DNA from: Paralithodes platypus
Taxonomy: Eukaryota > Arthropoda > Malacostraca > Decapoda > Lithodidae
Reading direction: 5' to 3'
Assembly (NCBI GenBank): GCA_032716605.1
Contig: CM064480.1
Location: 28,572,129-28,636,128 of the forward strand
DNA length: 64,000 nucleotides
A program made the translations under genes and the position numbers. Positions 10,029 through 22,130 of this stretch are shown here, piece by piece. The notes under the pieces are model-generated. The model worked only from the letters and a program-made list of their open reading frames with translations. It did no database searches and was not told the DNA's origin. Within the stretch, counting starts at the first letter, position 1, and each line of letters opens with the position of its first letter.

Positions 10029-11334
10029 CTAGACCCTCTGCCGTAAAGCTATACATGGCAAGGAAGGTTTGTCCAGAGCTACTGAAAGGTATCGAGGCAA
10101 AAACTCCTGATTAGAGGCCCACAACTGTGTGGACGTAATAACTTCCACCGAAAGATTATTAAGGAAACGTAAAGAGGCTGTCCCCTTGCGTAAATCGTGG
10201 GTCTTACCCACAACACCGGGATGCTTCTCTTTAAAGTCCTCGACCAAGAGAGAAGCCAGTGTACGCTCCATCAATCGTTCACCCGGACTTGCGACCCATA
10301 AAGCACCCTGGTGATTTAGAGGTGCCACTCTTAAATATTTGGTTAGAGCTTGCACTGGGCAAAAAAGATGGTGCACCTTTCCCCTGTTTAACGCCGGCAC
10401 CGTGAACTCTGAAAACACGTGTTCACTGTGCTCAATCTCGGCTATGAATCCTGGGGAAGGTGCAATGTGAATACACTCATGAAGCCTATCAAACCTGAGG
10501 CAATTAGGTGCGTTGCTCATCGCCGCCAGCTCAGATACTCTGTTCCCGGTAGCCAAAGCCATAAGGAATACTGCCCTTTTGTAAAATCTGCAGTCTTTGG
10601 TACATACGGGAACGAGAATAACGACGATGCTTTGTCCAGAGACCATGTAGGCCTGAGCTGACGGGGAGCTGGGCGGAGTTTAAAACCTGCCCACATAAAT
10701 CACTTTCAGATAAATGTTTCTGCATGAACAGATAAATTAAATAATAAACAACCAACGCCACCGAGGGCACAGTTTGTTTTGTTCTAAGAATCCGAGACGT
10801 AAAAGCTTTCCAATGCGATTGAAACTGTCGCTTTGTAGACTGGGTATATTGATTCGTGAATATCTTGGTCACGTCGCTACCATAAGGTGCTAGCCACTTG
10901 GCCTCCTGAATGTCCAAAATGAACAAGTCCACGAGGTTTCTAGGTTGCCAATTGTGTTCTAAGCGGAACAACCCGACCAGGAGGGACACTGGGTGCGGGC
11001 ACCACGTGTTCATATGCTGGTACCACACTGCGCCGGCCAAAGGGGCGCGATTAGCGAGACTACGCCTCGCTAATCCTGTAGTTTGTTGACTACGTGGCAC
11101 ATTAGAGACGCGTCTGGCGGCGGAAAAGAGATAAATGGAACTCAACCTGTTCTCGTCCGTCATCAGAGCGTCAGGCCCGCCCGCCGGCATTATCATCCGG
11201 CGGGTGACGTACGACTGTGAGTATCGCCATACACCTTGGCTGTGGCTGTCCCTCGCTTGCGAGCTCGGTATACTCCCTGAACGGGAGCCCTCGTCCGAGT
11301 CCCGTAAAGGTTTATGATAATTAAAAGCTCCCAT
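10029..11334 (-). pseudogene. DIRS tyrosine recombinase, copy 1 (frameshifted)
   Basis: The enzyme would integrate the circular DNA form by strand exchange. The first frame (11334 to about 10680) gives an N-terminal DNA-binding part (STKRQFQSHWKAFTSRIL). The catalytic half (10646-10029) is in another frame and shows the arginine block GNRVSELAAM, the THDLRK (HxxR) block, WASNQEF and the tyrosine in LPRYLS. Between the halves a third frame reads RPTWSLDKA, which matches the usual DIRS linker. At least two shifts and a deletion of roughly 50 codons are therefore implied. Copies 3 and 4 have the same breaks. Confidence 0.8.
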
Positions 11335-11660
11335 AGCTCATTAACACATTGAAAGCAGAGCTGGTGAGCAAAATCATAAAGTATACTAATTAATTTAATT
11401 TATATTTAATTGTATTAAAATAAATTACTATAAATAAACACAATATTATCACAATATAATCATAGAAAATATATATGTTTATTATGATTCAGCTATTAAA
11501 TTATTTCATTAACAAATAAAAATAAGATAGGGCTACCTGAGCTTAACGGCGTTGAACATACAGCAATGAGAGGTTCAAGTGCCGACACGACAGAGACTGG
11601 GGGAAAACTACCCTGCCCCCGGGAACTACCTGGTCACCTGGTGCAACACCGGTAATCCGC

Positions 11661-11700
11661 CCTGGAAAGAGAATTTTCCGGGGATTAATGCTCATAGGGT
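11661..11700 (-). promoter_or_regulatory. 3' splice-site module in DIRS leader, copy 1
   Basis: On the minus strand TATGAGCATTAATCCCC precedes a pyrimidine-rich tract ending TTTCCAG. The same block recurs in copies 3 and 4, and in diverged form in copy 2. It has the form of a branch region, polypyrimidine tract and acceptor. Confidence 0.55.
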
Positions 11701-11798
11701 TACACCCAAAAAACGGTACAAAATATGTGCCTCAAAACCGCCGGTCAACGAACCGTAGCACTCCACCTCTACTTTTCGTTGTCCTTTAGTATCATATT

Positions 11799-11960
11799 AA
11801 AGATTTCAGCATATCTTTACCTGTCCAGAAGATTTAAGCATATCTTCTGAATCCTCATAAAGATGAAGCATATCTTTATTAAAGATGAAGTCTTTCAAGT
11901 ATCCCTTTACACTTGAAACACTAGTAAGATTCCGGCATCTTTTTATCCCATAAAAAGTCT
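11799..11960. repeat. array of short hairpins in DIRS leader
   Basis: Consecutive perfect hairpins lie here: AAAGAT/ATCTTT (11799-11818), AGAAGAT/ATCTTCT (11827-11848), TAAAGAT/ATCTTTA (11858-11878), TTTCAAGT/ACTTGAAA (about 11893-11918), and CTTTTTAT/ATAAAAAG near 11939-11957. The first three share an AGCAT loop but have different, still complementary stems. A second, weaker set lies at 12220-12310. Confidence 0.75.
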
Positions 11961-13247
11961 AAGCCTATCTTAATCTCTAATCTGGCGTCACCCAGAAGCC
12001 CTCATAGATCGCCGTCTTGAAGGCCGTGATACCCTATTGTATCAATCAATTGTTTGGCAAATTATCGCGAATTGCAAATCAGTTAATATAACCACCCAAA
12101 GGTACAACCGCCGGGTTTTATATGCAATGTCAAACCAATTGTACCTGCCCCAGACCTCTTTGTAAAAAGGTCGCCGGGAGGGAAAGACTAAACAAACAAA
12201 CGGCATTGTTTCAATGGCTTATTAAAGATTTCAGCATATCTTTTATCTGTCCAAAAGAATTAAGCATAACTTCTTAATCCTCATAAGGATGAAGCATATC
12301 TTTATTAAAGATCCGGCAAAGGGAAGAACTGACTCGGGACCCAGAAAAAACTTCACTAAGTGAAGAAAAATACGCTGGGAACGTCAGCAAAAATACGCTA
12401 CCTCATCAGAAAGATAAAAGGAAGCAATAACGCGTAATGAAAGCCGCCTGCATCACAAAGCTAGCTAACTGTGAAAAAGTTCACCTGTCCACAACCGGAC
12501 CACTAGGGTACATCCGAAATAGATGCCCCAAACACACGACCCAAAATACACTGCACTGCGGGCAACCAGCCCAGGACACTCCTGCTACGCATATCCTAAC
12601 CTTACTCGATACATCCCGGAGTAAACAAATGAGAAAAAACTCACTAGGGACGCAGCAAATGCGGAACCAGCGGAGCGTGGAGAGACACGTCCGGGCCGGC
12701 TGACCGCAGAGCAGAGAAGGAAGAATGACGCCTGAATCAGCGTCTGGTCAAAGATCCACACAAGTACATCCACGATATGATGGAAAGCTTATTGAATAGT
12801 TATTCTTATTTTCTTTTTGTTTTTTATTTTTTACGAAGTTTTTTCGTAGTGAGAACCCAATTCATAATGACTGAAGCCATGAGTGAGGTCGTGTGCGCTC
12901 ATGATGAAGACTCCTCAGATTTTAAATGCTCTGCGCGGTAGATTCTAACTACGGCGGATTAGTGTTTGAAGAGGATGCCTTATGTAATAGGCATGTTCGT
13001 CAATGATGGAGGGGCCACTAATAAATAAAAACGAGCAAAAACTTTATATTGAAGCTTTATTCAATATATAGGCCTATATATCTTGTAAATATATAAGTCC
13101 ATGTTAAACATGAACACCTAATATTATTAATTTCTAGCTTTGTTCAAGATTGTTGGTGTGTATCTTTTTCTTACGTATAATTACCAAGACATGAACCTGA
13201 AACAACTGTTGTCAATAAGTGATACGAAATAATGTTCTTAATGACGT

Positions 13248-13254
13248 ACATATA

Positions 13255-13297
<43 letters not shown>
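13248..13297. repeat. microsatellite (TA)n
   Basis: TA run that directly abuts the 5' end of DIRS copy 2. Confidence 0.95.
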
Positions 13298-13301
<4 letters not shown>

Positions 13302-14667
13302 ATAGTGGCCCCTCCATCATTGACGATGTTGCCTATTAGTATAATAGTCTCCATTCAACACCCATGTCAGTCGTTTGAATCAACCGCCGCGAGGAAGAAC
13401 AGAGATATTCATCATAAGTGCAACGCTACTTCTCTTATGGTATCGTCATAGATTGGGTACCCACTACGAAAATAATTAGTAAAAAAATAAGAGAAGAAAA
13501 AGGAAAATATTAAATAATTTAATCAAAGCTATAACACGCTTCCCACTTCGGTGGATTTCTTGCGTTGTGGCTTCTTGCCGCTCCTCGCCAAGCGCACCAT
13601 TCGTCCTTCTCTTCCTCGCGGGCAACGGGATAAGCTGTGTGCCCCGCGCTCTGCTTCATTCGACGTTCGCTCAATTCTCGTGAGTCCTTGCTCATTTGTA
13701 TATATCTGAGTTGTAGTGAACAAGGTTTAGATTAGCTAGCACGGGTTATCACATTGTTGCCCGCAGGAAGTGTTAATTTAGGGTACTATTCAGGCGCTAA
13801 CGTGTTGTGTTCAGGACCGACACCACATGTGTTTTTTCATTGGTTCTGCGCACCTTAGTTTTTTTGCTATTCCTTAGGAGGCTTTTGTCTTTCACGAGCT
13901 GTTGTTCTGTCCTGTGTGTATGGCCTAGGGACCTTTTATCTTTTTTCATTTTAGCAGACGCGCCGGTCTAAGGATTGTCACACGTGGTGTGGAATCTTCT
14001 GGCGTTCGAGCCTGCTCGGAGGCCCCTTTCAGGGGCTTCACCTGTTTCATGCTGTCCGGGGTTGTCTTCAGGGTAAGTGCGTCCTTCTTGAAGGGTGTGT
14101 TACCTCGTGATAAGCCTCGTTAGGTTGTTCTCGTTAGGAGTGTACTTTATCTTTATATGATATTTTGTTGTGCTCCCTTTTCTTGTGCTCCATGGGTGTT
14201 AGTGTTGCGCACTTTCCGGGAGTTCAAGGAGACGTCCTTGTTGCAGGGGTTTTGTGGTTGGTTCTCGCTCTGTCTGGTGCCCCGGCCGGAGCGTTTTCCG
14301 CTTTGAGGGACCCGCCGGTCCTTAGTTCTGCGGTCTGAGGTCGGTTGCCGCCGTGCCGGCGTGCGGTCTCTTTTATCCCTTTTTTCCTGTGTCTATTCTA
14401 TGTTTTTGGTAGTGTGCCACTACACCTTCCGGCGGTCTTGCAGGGCCAGCGGATGGAGACGTATCCATTATAGATACAGTATCGGCTCGCCTTTTTTTGA
14501 CTTACCAGTTTACCCCGTCCGCCGGCGGCTCAGTGTGTAAACGGACCAACGGCTGCTAGCGATTGTCAGTTATAGCACGCAGATATCTGCTGAGTTCTTG
14601 GTGCATTAACCTCTGACCCATGTCACAGGTAGGCAGGCTGATGTGAAACTCTCCCCACGATTGAAAA

Positions 14668-14690
14668 GGGCAGGGGGGGGGGGGGGGGGC
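14668..14690. repeat. poly-G tract in DIRS leader
   Basis: Run of about 17 G. Confidence 0.9.
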
Positions 14691-14784
14691 AGGTTTCACG
14701 ACCTCTTAGGAGTCAGGAAAAGGTTGGAGGCTGTTGCCTAATGTTTTTTCTGACGCCGGGGGGAATAGGATGTTAAAACCTCTT

Positions 14785-14830
14785 GGGTTATCCTTATGAG
14801 CATTGATTCCTGAAAAATTTCTATTTCCAG
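14785..14830 (+). promoter_or_regulatory. 3' splice-site module, DIRS copy 2
   Basis: TTATGAGCATTGATTCCTG followed by TTTCTATTTCCAG matches the acceptor module in the leaders of the other copies. An open gag-like frame begins directly after the AG, which supports its use as a splice acceptor. Confidence 0.55.
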
Positions 14831-15408
14831 ATCCCTTCCACGTTCCGGGCAGCTAAGGAGACAGCGATCCCGCCAGGGAGGGGAGAGAGTGACCATGCCT
14901 CTGTTCTCAACTTGTTCGACGCTTACGTGCCTCTTGGTACCAGTAGTGGCGCACAGGCTCTGTATTCGATGTGTCAAGTGTTTAGACAAATCCTCCTTTT
15001 TATGGACCTCACGGAAATGTCCGGTGTGCTCTGACCTGTTTGAGGAATGGCTGGCAAGCCAAGCCATGTCGTGTTTGTTAACTCTTATAGAAATTAAGAC
15101 AAAATTTGCCGCGTACACTTCACGGGTAGCAAACGTAGAATTGTTTTGTGATAATGCTGAACTATTACGATTAATTCATCTTTATTCATTCGACGACTCC
15201 TCGCTCTCTCAGGCACAGGTCCGCATGATACCAAACACGAACTTAGTGACATCTGAACAGAGCTCCCCTCCCCACGCCAAGCGGATTAGCTTAGAGTCAC
15301 CAGAGTGCGTGCAGTCACCCCCGCCGGAAACATCCGCGGGACTGCGGCAGAGGTCGTCCAGCTTGGATTTCTTCACTGACCAGAAACGCAAGCTATCTAG
15401 CCCAAGGC
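14831..15408 (+). pseudogene. gag-like N-terminal region of DIRS copy 2
   Basis: From the acceptor an open frame gives SDHASVLNLFDAYVPLG and stops near 15030. The neighbouring frame continues with DLFEEWLASQAMSCLLTLIE and a serine/proline-rich stretch up to the TTAA insertion. This reads as one gag-like protein with a frameshift. A homologous but shorter piece, recognisable at the DNA level, follows the acceptor in copy 3 (36586 on). Gag assignment is by position and composition, not by a diagnostic domain. Confidence 0.45.
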
Positions 15409-16076
15409 TTAACCCGGCAAGTGCTGGAAGACTCTTAAGAGTTTCCCCGGGCGACTGCGGGAAAGACTCTTAAGATCCTGGGCCTAAAAAAATCCATTTA
15501 AAACACCCCAAAAAAACTTGAACCCTTTTTTATTTTATTTGTTTTATTTATTTATTTTTTTTTTTTGCCTCTGGGCCATGCCAAATATCACTCCTCCACA
15601 TCTCCTCCTTCACCACCTCCTCCCCCTGCTTCAATTATCACCTATTTTCCCTGTTATTCCCTGATTCTGTGGTCTATTTTCGTGCTAACATTAGCGAGTT
15701 GCAAGCAGGGCATTGTCATCACTGTTACCAAGCGAGTGCAAGAGAGAGAGAGAGAGAGAGAGTATCGATCGACAGTCTCTCTCCAGAGGTGGGGAAGTGT
15801 GGAGGGGAGGGAGGTTGCCTCAGCCATAAATTATGTAACTCCCGGCCTGTATTGCCGATTTTGACCATCCAAACGCTGTTTCCACTTGTTTTATTGCTGT
15901 AACAGGTTAATACCTTTATAATCAACGTAAAATAGGCGTATATGGATAAGTATTAATGCTATTTATGGTAAAATAACGATGTTAGTGATGGGAACAGCTC
16001 AAATACGTGCGCACAGGCGTGTGGTGTCTCATACCCCCCATGTGCACGTCTTAGGTTAATGAGGGAGATGTAATAG

Positions 16077-18500
16077 GTCATTTTAGCTCTAGCTCCCAGT
16101 TTTATCAATCTGATGCACAGCCGGTTGCCTCGACTTCCACTTCGGAAACGCCGGGGGGTTTCCCCGGTCTTTTCGAAACGGATGCCGAGCGACCTAATTC
16201 TGCAATGAGGATTAGAAAGAATGTCAAGGTGAGGCTCCAAGGCTCTAAACTCGTGCTGATTAAGGGTTATCTCCCGGAGTCCAGTATGGGCAAGTAAAAG
16301 AGTCGCCGGCGAAGGGTTCCCTCTCAACGATTAAACCTAGTGGTGATGAGGTACTAGCAAAGTCAAGGCCCATAGTACAAGTAGATGAACATCAATTAGA
16401 GGAGAAAGGTTCAAAGTCTCTGAAACGGCCAAAACCTCATTGCTTTACATCAAAACAATTAGATGATCTGTTGCATAGAGTGTTACAACAATGTGCCATT
16501 TCAAAAAGACATCAGGAAGCCCCGACGGAGGCTACGGTACCTCCGCCGGTAGACACTGTGCCCACCTCCCCTACGGATGACGAAGTTTTGCCTCTTAACT
16601 CAGTTCCTCCCGCAACAGGGGCGTTGCCAGAACAAGTTTCCATCCGCCCTTTGTTACCATCCAAAATTAATATTATTGCGGAACCGGATGTCATCAGGAC
16701 CCCGACAATACCAATCTTATCTCTCCCCAATGCCGCTAGGCAGGGGCAAGACTTACCGGCCGACAGCCAGGTTCATTCCCGGCGGGTGGGTGAGTCTCTT
16801 TTTAAAGGGGAAGGGTCTAGTAGTTCCTTGCTAACTGACAAGCAGGTATCTGGCACCAATGTGTCTTCCGCGGGCAGGAAGGAGACTAGTTCTGGCCCGC
16901 TGACTCATGTTGATAGTGCAAGATGTACCGTACACCATAAGACTAAGTCCCTTACAGTTGATAAGGCGCCTCGAGATCCGGCGGCTCTCCGCCGGATCTC
17001 GAGGAACCCATGGACTCTCAGTCAGTCACTCCAACCTCACAAATCTCGGTCAAAAGCTGAGGACCAACTTCGGACTCAGAAAGAGCCAGGCAGGTTGTGG
17101 CTCCCAGTAACCACGTTAACTAGAGGAGAGGGGCACAAGTCAACACTGGGAGGTTCCGGTGCCAAAGGAATGGGCTATAGAAGTGAATAGGAAACAGGTC
17201 TTCAGGGCAAAAGACGCACAAGGAAAGGTGTTAGAAGTGCAGGTTCAGGCAGTGCCCGACCCGGCAAATTTTCGATACTTTGTGTACAACCCTAGTCAGT
17301 TGACCCATTCTCCGCCGGGTGACCCTAGTCCTTCCCCTCCTCTCCCAGATGTCCCAGTTTGCCCTGATTGCTCTCAACGTTGTGGCATCAATGGGTCCCA
17401 TTCTATAAAGTACGACGAGCCTAGTGTAACTTTTTATCGTTGTAATCCTCATCAAGACCGAAGGGAATTAAATCTGGGTGAGGAGGGACATGGGCCTTGG
17501 GTGACATGGGATCAGGAGGTCCAACAATTTGCTATTGATATGACGTCCAATACCTCGTTACCGGTTCCCCCACCGCAGCATACTGAGTTTGACTGGCTAA
17601 AGCAACAGCCCGGCGGAGTTCCCAGGGCTATTTTTTAATTTCTTATCGCTCCCCAATTCGAGGCCAAAGATTTTCTGTCCCCTTTTATCGTCCCAGATCT
17701 TATGGAACTCCAGAGGGAATTCCTAGTCAGAGATAACGCCCATCGAAAATGTATTATTTTTTTCCTCTGATACGGCTCAGACCATTGCTAAACCAATCCC
17801 CAATCCACCAAGGCAAAGAGCAGAAATAGTCAAAGCTTTTCAGCAATATCTTCTACCGCATCCGGCACAATCCTTGTTAGACATCCGGACAGCCTTATTT
17901 GAGGCAGTCCGAGCAAGGCAGCGACTCAGATTCAGTATGGTACAGGGGTTACCGGTGAACGTGAGTTGTGTTCTCTCCGGTTCTGACGGCAACTACAGTT
18001 AATCCTCAGACACAGAGAGACGTAAGAATGATGCTTCAAGGGAGCAAAGGGTCTCTGGATTTTACATGCATTTGATGGCCGGCGATCGCCGGACGTTGAA
18101 CTTTAACAAATCACAGGAGTTACAAATCCTCGAGTCTTTTTTCCTAATGGGGGTCGGTTTCCCCATTTTCAAATAATACCTGTTTTCTTCTCCTCTCTCC
18201 TTAAGGCCTGGCTGGAGCACAAGGTATCGAGGGGGAATTGTGTTTACCGCACTTGGGCCGCGCCTAAAGCTCTCTGCTCTCATTCAAAGTCCGGACTGCA
18301 GTCCCGGCGGATGGTTACCAGACCACGCTGGTCACAAGGACTCTCCGAAGCCGGATCAGACAACCAAGGGTGAAGCAAGTAAACCTTCCATAGAGGTTGA
18401 CCGGGAGGTTCGCCATGCGGAAACACTAGGAAGCTCATCAGACATTTTGTGCCGAAAACTCAGACCACTCCAGAAAGATTTTGGTTAAGACCCCACTCGA
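16077..18500 (+). pseudogene. serine/proline-rich coding region inside the long-TIR element
   Basis: At least three successive frames are open: about 16077-16297, 16266-17190, and 17159-17638. A further frame covers about 17640-18000 and contains LLPHPAQSLLDIRTALFEAV and RARQRLRF. A cysteine cluster (CPDCSQRC with YRCNPHQ) may bind zinc. The last part resembles DIRS gag in style, so the region could be captured DIRS gag or the element's own protein. I cannot name a function. Several frameshifts and stops make it a pseudogene as it stands. Confidence 0.4.
16969..17004. repeat. perfect 16-bp inverted repeat with 4-nt loop
   Basis: CCTCGAGATCCGGCGG is followed by CTCT and then its exact complement. 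It lies within the coding region and is very GC-rich compared with its surroundings. Confidence 0.95.
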
Positions 18501-19438
18501 AACCTTACACGGGTAGGTAATTCCCGAGCAAAACGAAGAGCTAGACGTCCGCCGGTGGCTGACCATCAGCTATTGGGGGTTACTAGTGATTTAGGGCCAC
18601 TCAAACAAATGTCCCTGTTCTTAGCCATTACCACCTCTCCGATGATGTACATTGCTTTATGCTAGGGGGCGCATATCAAGGGGACACTAACTACTCCTAT
18701 CGGGGAGCCAGATAGTTGCTGGTTCACCTAGGTCTGAACTGTGATGTTTTCTCCCAATTAAGTACATATTAATCTCATTTGTTTCCTCGTAAACACAACA
18801 AGGGCAAGTCAGGCCCCATAGATGGGTTTTTTTTCCACCTCTGAAGTGCACATGGGGGGTATGAGACACCTCTGCCTGTGCCTGTATTTGAGCTGTTTCC
18901 ATCACTAAAATATTTATTTTACCATAAATAGCATTAATACTTATCCATATGCGCCTATTATAGGTTGATTATAAAGGTATTAACCTGTTACAACAATAAA
19001 ACAAGTGAAAACAGCGTTTGGATGGTCAAAATCGGCGATACAGGCCGGGAGTTACATAATGTATGGCTGAGGCAAGCTCCTCTCCCGCCAATTTTCCCCA
19101 AGGCTGGAGAGACACTGTCGATCGATACTCTCTCTCTCTCTCTTGTACTCGCTTGCTAACAGTGATGACAATGCCCTGCTTGCAACTCGCTAATGTTAGC
19201 ACGAAAATATACCACAGAATAAGGGAATAACAGGGAAAATAGGTGATAACTGAAGGAGGGGAGGAAAGTGGGGAAGGAGGGGAGGTAGAGGAGTGATATT
19301 TTGCATGGCCCAGGGGCAAATAAAAAAATAAAAAAAAATCGGTGTTTTAAATTGATTTTTTTTTTCCCTGACTCTTAAGAGTCTTCCCGCAGTCCGCCGG
19401 GGGAACTCTTAAGAGTCTTCCCGCAGTTACCGGGTTAA

Positions 19439-21035
19439 GTGATTTATTTTTTCTGCTTTACCAGTTTGCTCTGGACTCCAGGCCGGAACGCCACGGCGGA
19501 TTGGCCTGGATCTTACAGTTTATCGGAAGACATTTTTTGTTACTCTCGCCTAGACGAGAAGACTCGGTTCTACCCCATTAGCAGGGGACTGGTGTCTTAG
19601 TCCCCCCATAACTTTTGTCCCTGGAGGCCTGACTCAATGACTTGTGCGTACGTGGGTAGGTGGTTTTTTGTTCCTGTCACCAGCAGCATGAGCAGCTCAG
19701 GTCGATTCTAGGAAACTAACAATTTACAAAACTAAGCTCTCCTCAAAATTTTGAACCCTTAGCCAGTCTCACGTATGGGTTCATGTGCCGGCGCACATCC
19801 CACCCCCTCACGCAGTATGTGGAGTAGACTAGCAACCACTCGATGTTTTTCTCTGCCGCTAGCTTCCAGTTTTTTCCCATGGCTTCGGCCCACATAGGAC
19901 ACCACCATCAAAGGAACCCGGCGAGAGGGCCCTCTTGAAGGTTTAAGTTCTCAGTTACAGTTTTCTCATACTAACAATTCGTCATACAAGGAAGGGCGTA
20001 CTGCTTGCCTCGGGTAACCCCTAGCAGGGTACGAACCGGTCTCAGATCAAATCCGTTCTTCCGAGAAGGGCAGATTTTGTCAGCACAGCCCTTCCCCCCT
20101 TTTTTTCCGGGCTTCAAACTTCTTTATCTTTAGTATTTATTTAGCCACTCTCAGGTTTTCAACCTGAGCGATTTTCTTAGTGGAAAGAGAGTGAACTCTA
20201 CCCCGCCTTGGTAATAATAACTTCGGTACTTTCCAAACGACCTCATAGTAGGTTACTCTTTTTTGTTCTCTTAGACACTCTTTCTTCACTACTTTTGTTA
20301 TCGGGGTAGGTTTTTTCACGGCAGTTGGGCTGTTTAGGTTATGTGATAGTTTGGCCCATACATGGGCTAAGAAAAAGGGGGGGGGGGGAGGGATGAGGGT
20401 ATCCCAGTACACCCTAAGGTTAAAGCCCCCCTCGCCGGAATCACACTGCTACGCCGGGTAGAAGTCCAGGCGGTGCTTCCGCCGGGCAGAAGCCTGAGCA
20501 TGACTTGTAGTTAAGAGCTAGAAGCTCTAGATTTTATGTTAATTTGAATCCTTAATTATTTTAAGAGATAAATTTAAGAAGCTCACTTAAGTAAGGTGTA
20601 AGAGCTAAGTTACGTTTAGAAACAAGCTATGTAAAGCTAGTCAGATTATGTTTTATGTATAAGTTAAGGTTGGCTATCCGAAAGGCATCGGGATAGCTGG
20701 GTGAGTGTTAAAACTGGTCAAGGGACTCAGTTATATTATTTTACCAGATGATAAACTATGTATAGTGTAAAATCTGAAAAGAGTGATAGGGAGTTTTGTA
20801 TTAGCTCCTCTCATCACGATTTCCAACAGTATCTCATGTAAGAGAACCTGTTTCGAGCATGTCTTCTTCGAAGCAACGCACTGCTCACACTCTTTAATAT
20901 TTTTTATTTGTTATTTATTGTATGCAAACAATAAAATAGCTATTCTGTTATACAAATTCTTGACTATACCTTGCGGGTTTGGAGGTTTTGAGATATTGAT
21001 GCGAATGTCCCCCTCCAGTCTTGGGAATTCAGGCA
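19439..21035 (+). other. DIRS copy 2 remainder, no intact gene
   Basis: The first kilobase is GC-richer and looks like decayed coding sequence, but no RT, RNase H or recombinase motif could be placed. The part from about 20500 is AT-rich and non-coding, like the 3' untranslated part of the other copies. Confidence 0.5.
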
Positions 21036-21150
21036 ACATCGTCAATGATGGAGGGGCAACTATTAAATTATAGGTTTGATTCCCGGAGGGAAGTAGAGAA
21101 AACCTAATATTTAGTAGGGGCCCCGGAATCATTGACGATGAAGGCCCTCC
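21036..21150 (+). repeat. DIRS internal complementary region, copy 2
   Basis: The block joins GGAGGGGCAACTATTAAATT (5' end type) and TTTAGTAGGGGCCCCGGAAT (3' end type). Between them lies a hairpin-bearing extension with TTCCCGGAGGGAAG. Confidence 0.8.
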
Positions 21151-21548
21151 CAGCCATCCCCTTCCCATTCGCTTGATATCTTGAGTATTATCTTGAAGGA
21201 CGAATGGTGCGCTTGGCGAGGAGCGGCAAGAAGCCACAACGCAAGAAATCCACCGAAGTGGAAAGCGTGTTATAACTTTGATTAAATTATTTAATCTTTT
21301 CCTTTTTCTTCTCTTATTTTTTACAAAGTTTTTTCGTAGTGGGTACCCAATCTATGACGATACCATAAGAGAAGTAGCGTTGCACTTATGATGAATATCT
21401 CTGTTCTTCCTCGCGGCGGTTGATTCAAACGACTGACATGGGTGTTGAATGGAGACTATTATACTAATAGGCAACATCGTCAATGATTCCGGGGCCCCTA
21501 CTAACTCTTAGGTTTTCTCTACTTCCCTCTGGGAATCAAACCTATAAT

Positions 21549-21714
<166 letters not shown>

Positions 21715-22130
21715 AGTCGTTATGTATGATAAGGCAATAATGTTGCTTGAAGTAAGACAACAAATGGTCAATGATATTATACATTAACCTGTTATGTTGA
21801 ATAATAGAGCCAGTGTTATCCACACCATTTGTCCAGATTAAAGTCTTGACATCTGTAGGCCTACATCAAGAGAGGCAAATTAATGTGAAGCTGTGGAGGT
21901 GGAACACGACTTCTGAGTTTGACTGCATAATCTCAGTAGTACAGTAATATAGTTAATTTATGCTTCAAATATTTGACTCACAGTAAGTATCATTATTATT
22001 AATAATTTTCTTCAGTCACATATTTCCCAAAAATTACTCCCAAATTTCCAATTATTAACTTGAATTTCAGGCTACAAGGAAGTTCACCTGATAGATATTG
22101 ATATTAAGCAGAAATACACACATTTCCGGG

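Larger units (their letters stand above)
8810..13026 (-). mobile_element. DIRS-like retroelement, copy 1 (YR-bearing, deleted)
   Basis: Inverted terminal repeats of about 300-400 bp lie at 8813-9225 and about 12720-13024. The internal complementary region is at 9234-9342, next to the 3' terminal repeat. The 3' terminal repeat is extended by a ~30-nt piece containing the CTCCTGTAAGGAG hairpin, as expected for DIRS elements, which lack target duplications. A tyrosine recombinase gene lies on the same strand. Compared with copies 3 and 4, the 5' leader is shortened between about 12305 and 12310. No reverse transcriptase or RNase H is seen, so this copy is non-autonomous. Confidence 0.85.
15409..19438. 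mobile_element. 4.0-kb TTAA-bounded element with ~640-bp inverted ends
   Basis: TTAA stands at 15409-15412 and 19435-19438. Inverted ends begin CCCGGCAAGTGC and CCCGGTAACTGC, then carry repeated CTCTTAAGAG palindromes. They continue as long arms (15413 to about 16055 and about 18838-19434) that each contain a GA/CT run. The enclosed 2.8 kb has a broken serine/proline-rich coding region and no transposase that I recognise. It interrupts DIRS copy 2. A diverged relative of the arm stands alone at 24955-25330. Confidence 0.7.
13298..21548 (+). mobile_element. DIRS-like retroelement, copy 2 (gag-bearing subfamily, degenerate)
   Basis: The 5' inverted repeat (about 13301-13605) is matched by 21202-21512 at the other end. 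The internal complementary region is at 21036-21150. The outer edge at the right ends in the same extension type (GGGAATCAAACCTATAAT). The terminal sequence is related to copies 1, 3 and 4 but clearly different, so this is another subfamily. It carries gag-like coding sequence after a leader acceptor. I found no intact RT, RNase H or recombinase. A TTAA element of 4.0 kb has inserted at 15413-19434. Confidence 0.8.

Noticed and set aside
10570..10600. Programmed -1 frameshift in the recombinase
   Set aside because: No canonical X XXY YYZ slippery heptamer is present in the incoming frame at the junction.
10650..10700. A 29-nt intron (CAG|GT to GTCAG) that would restore the recombinase linker frame
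   Set aside because: The frame does work out, but 29 nt is too short for an animal spliceosomal intron. A deletion or frameshift is simpler.
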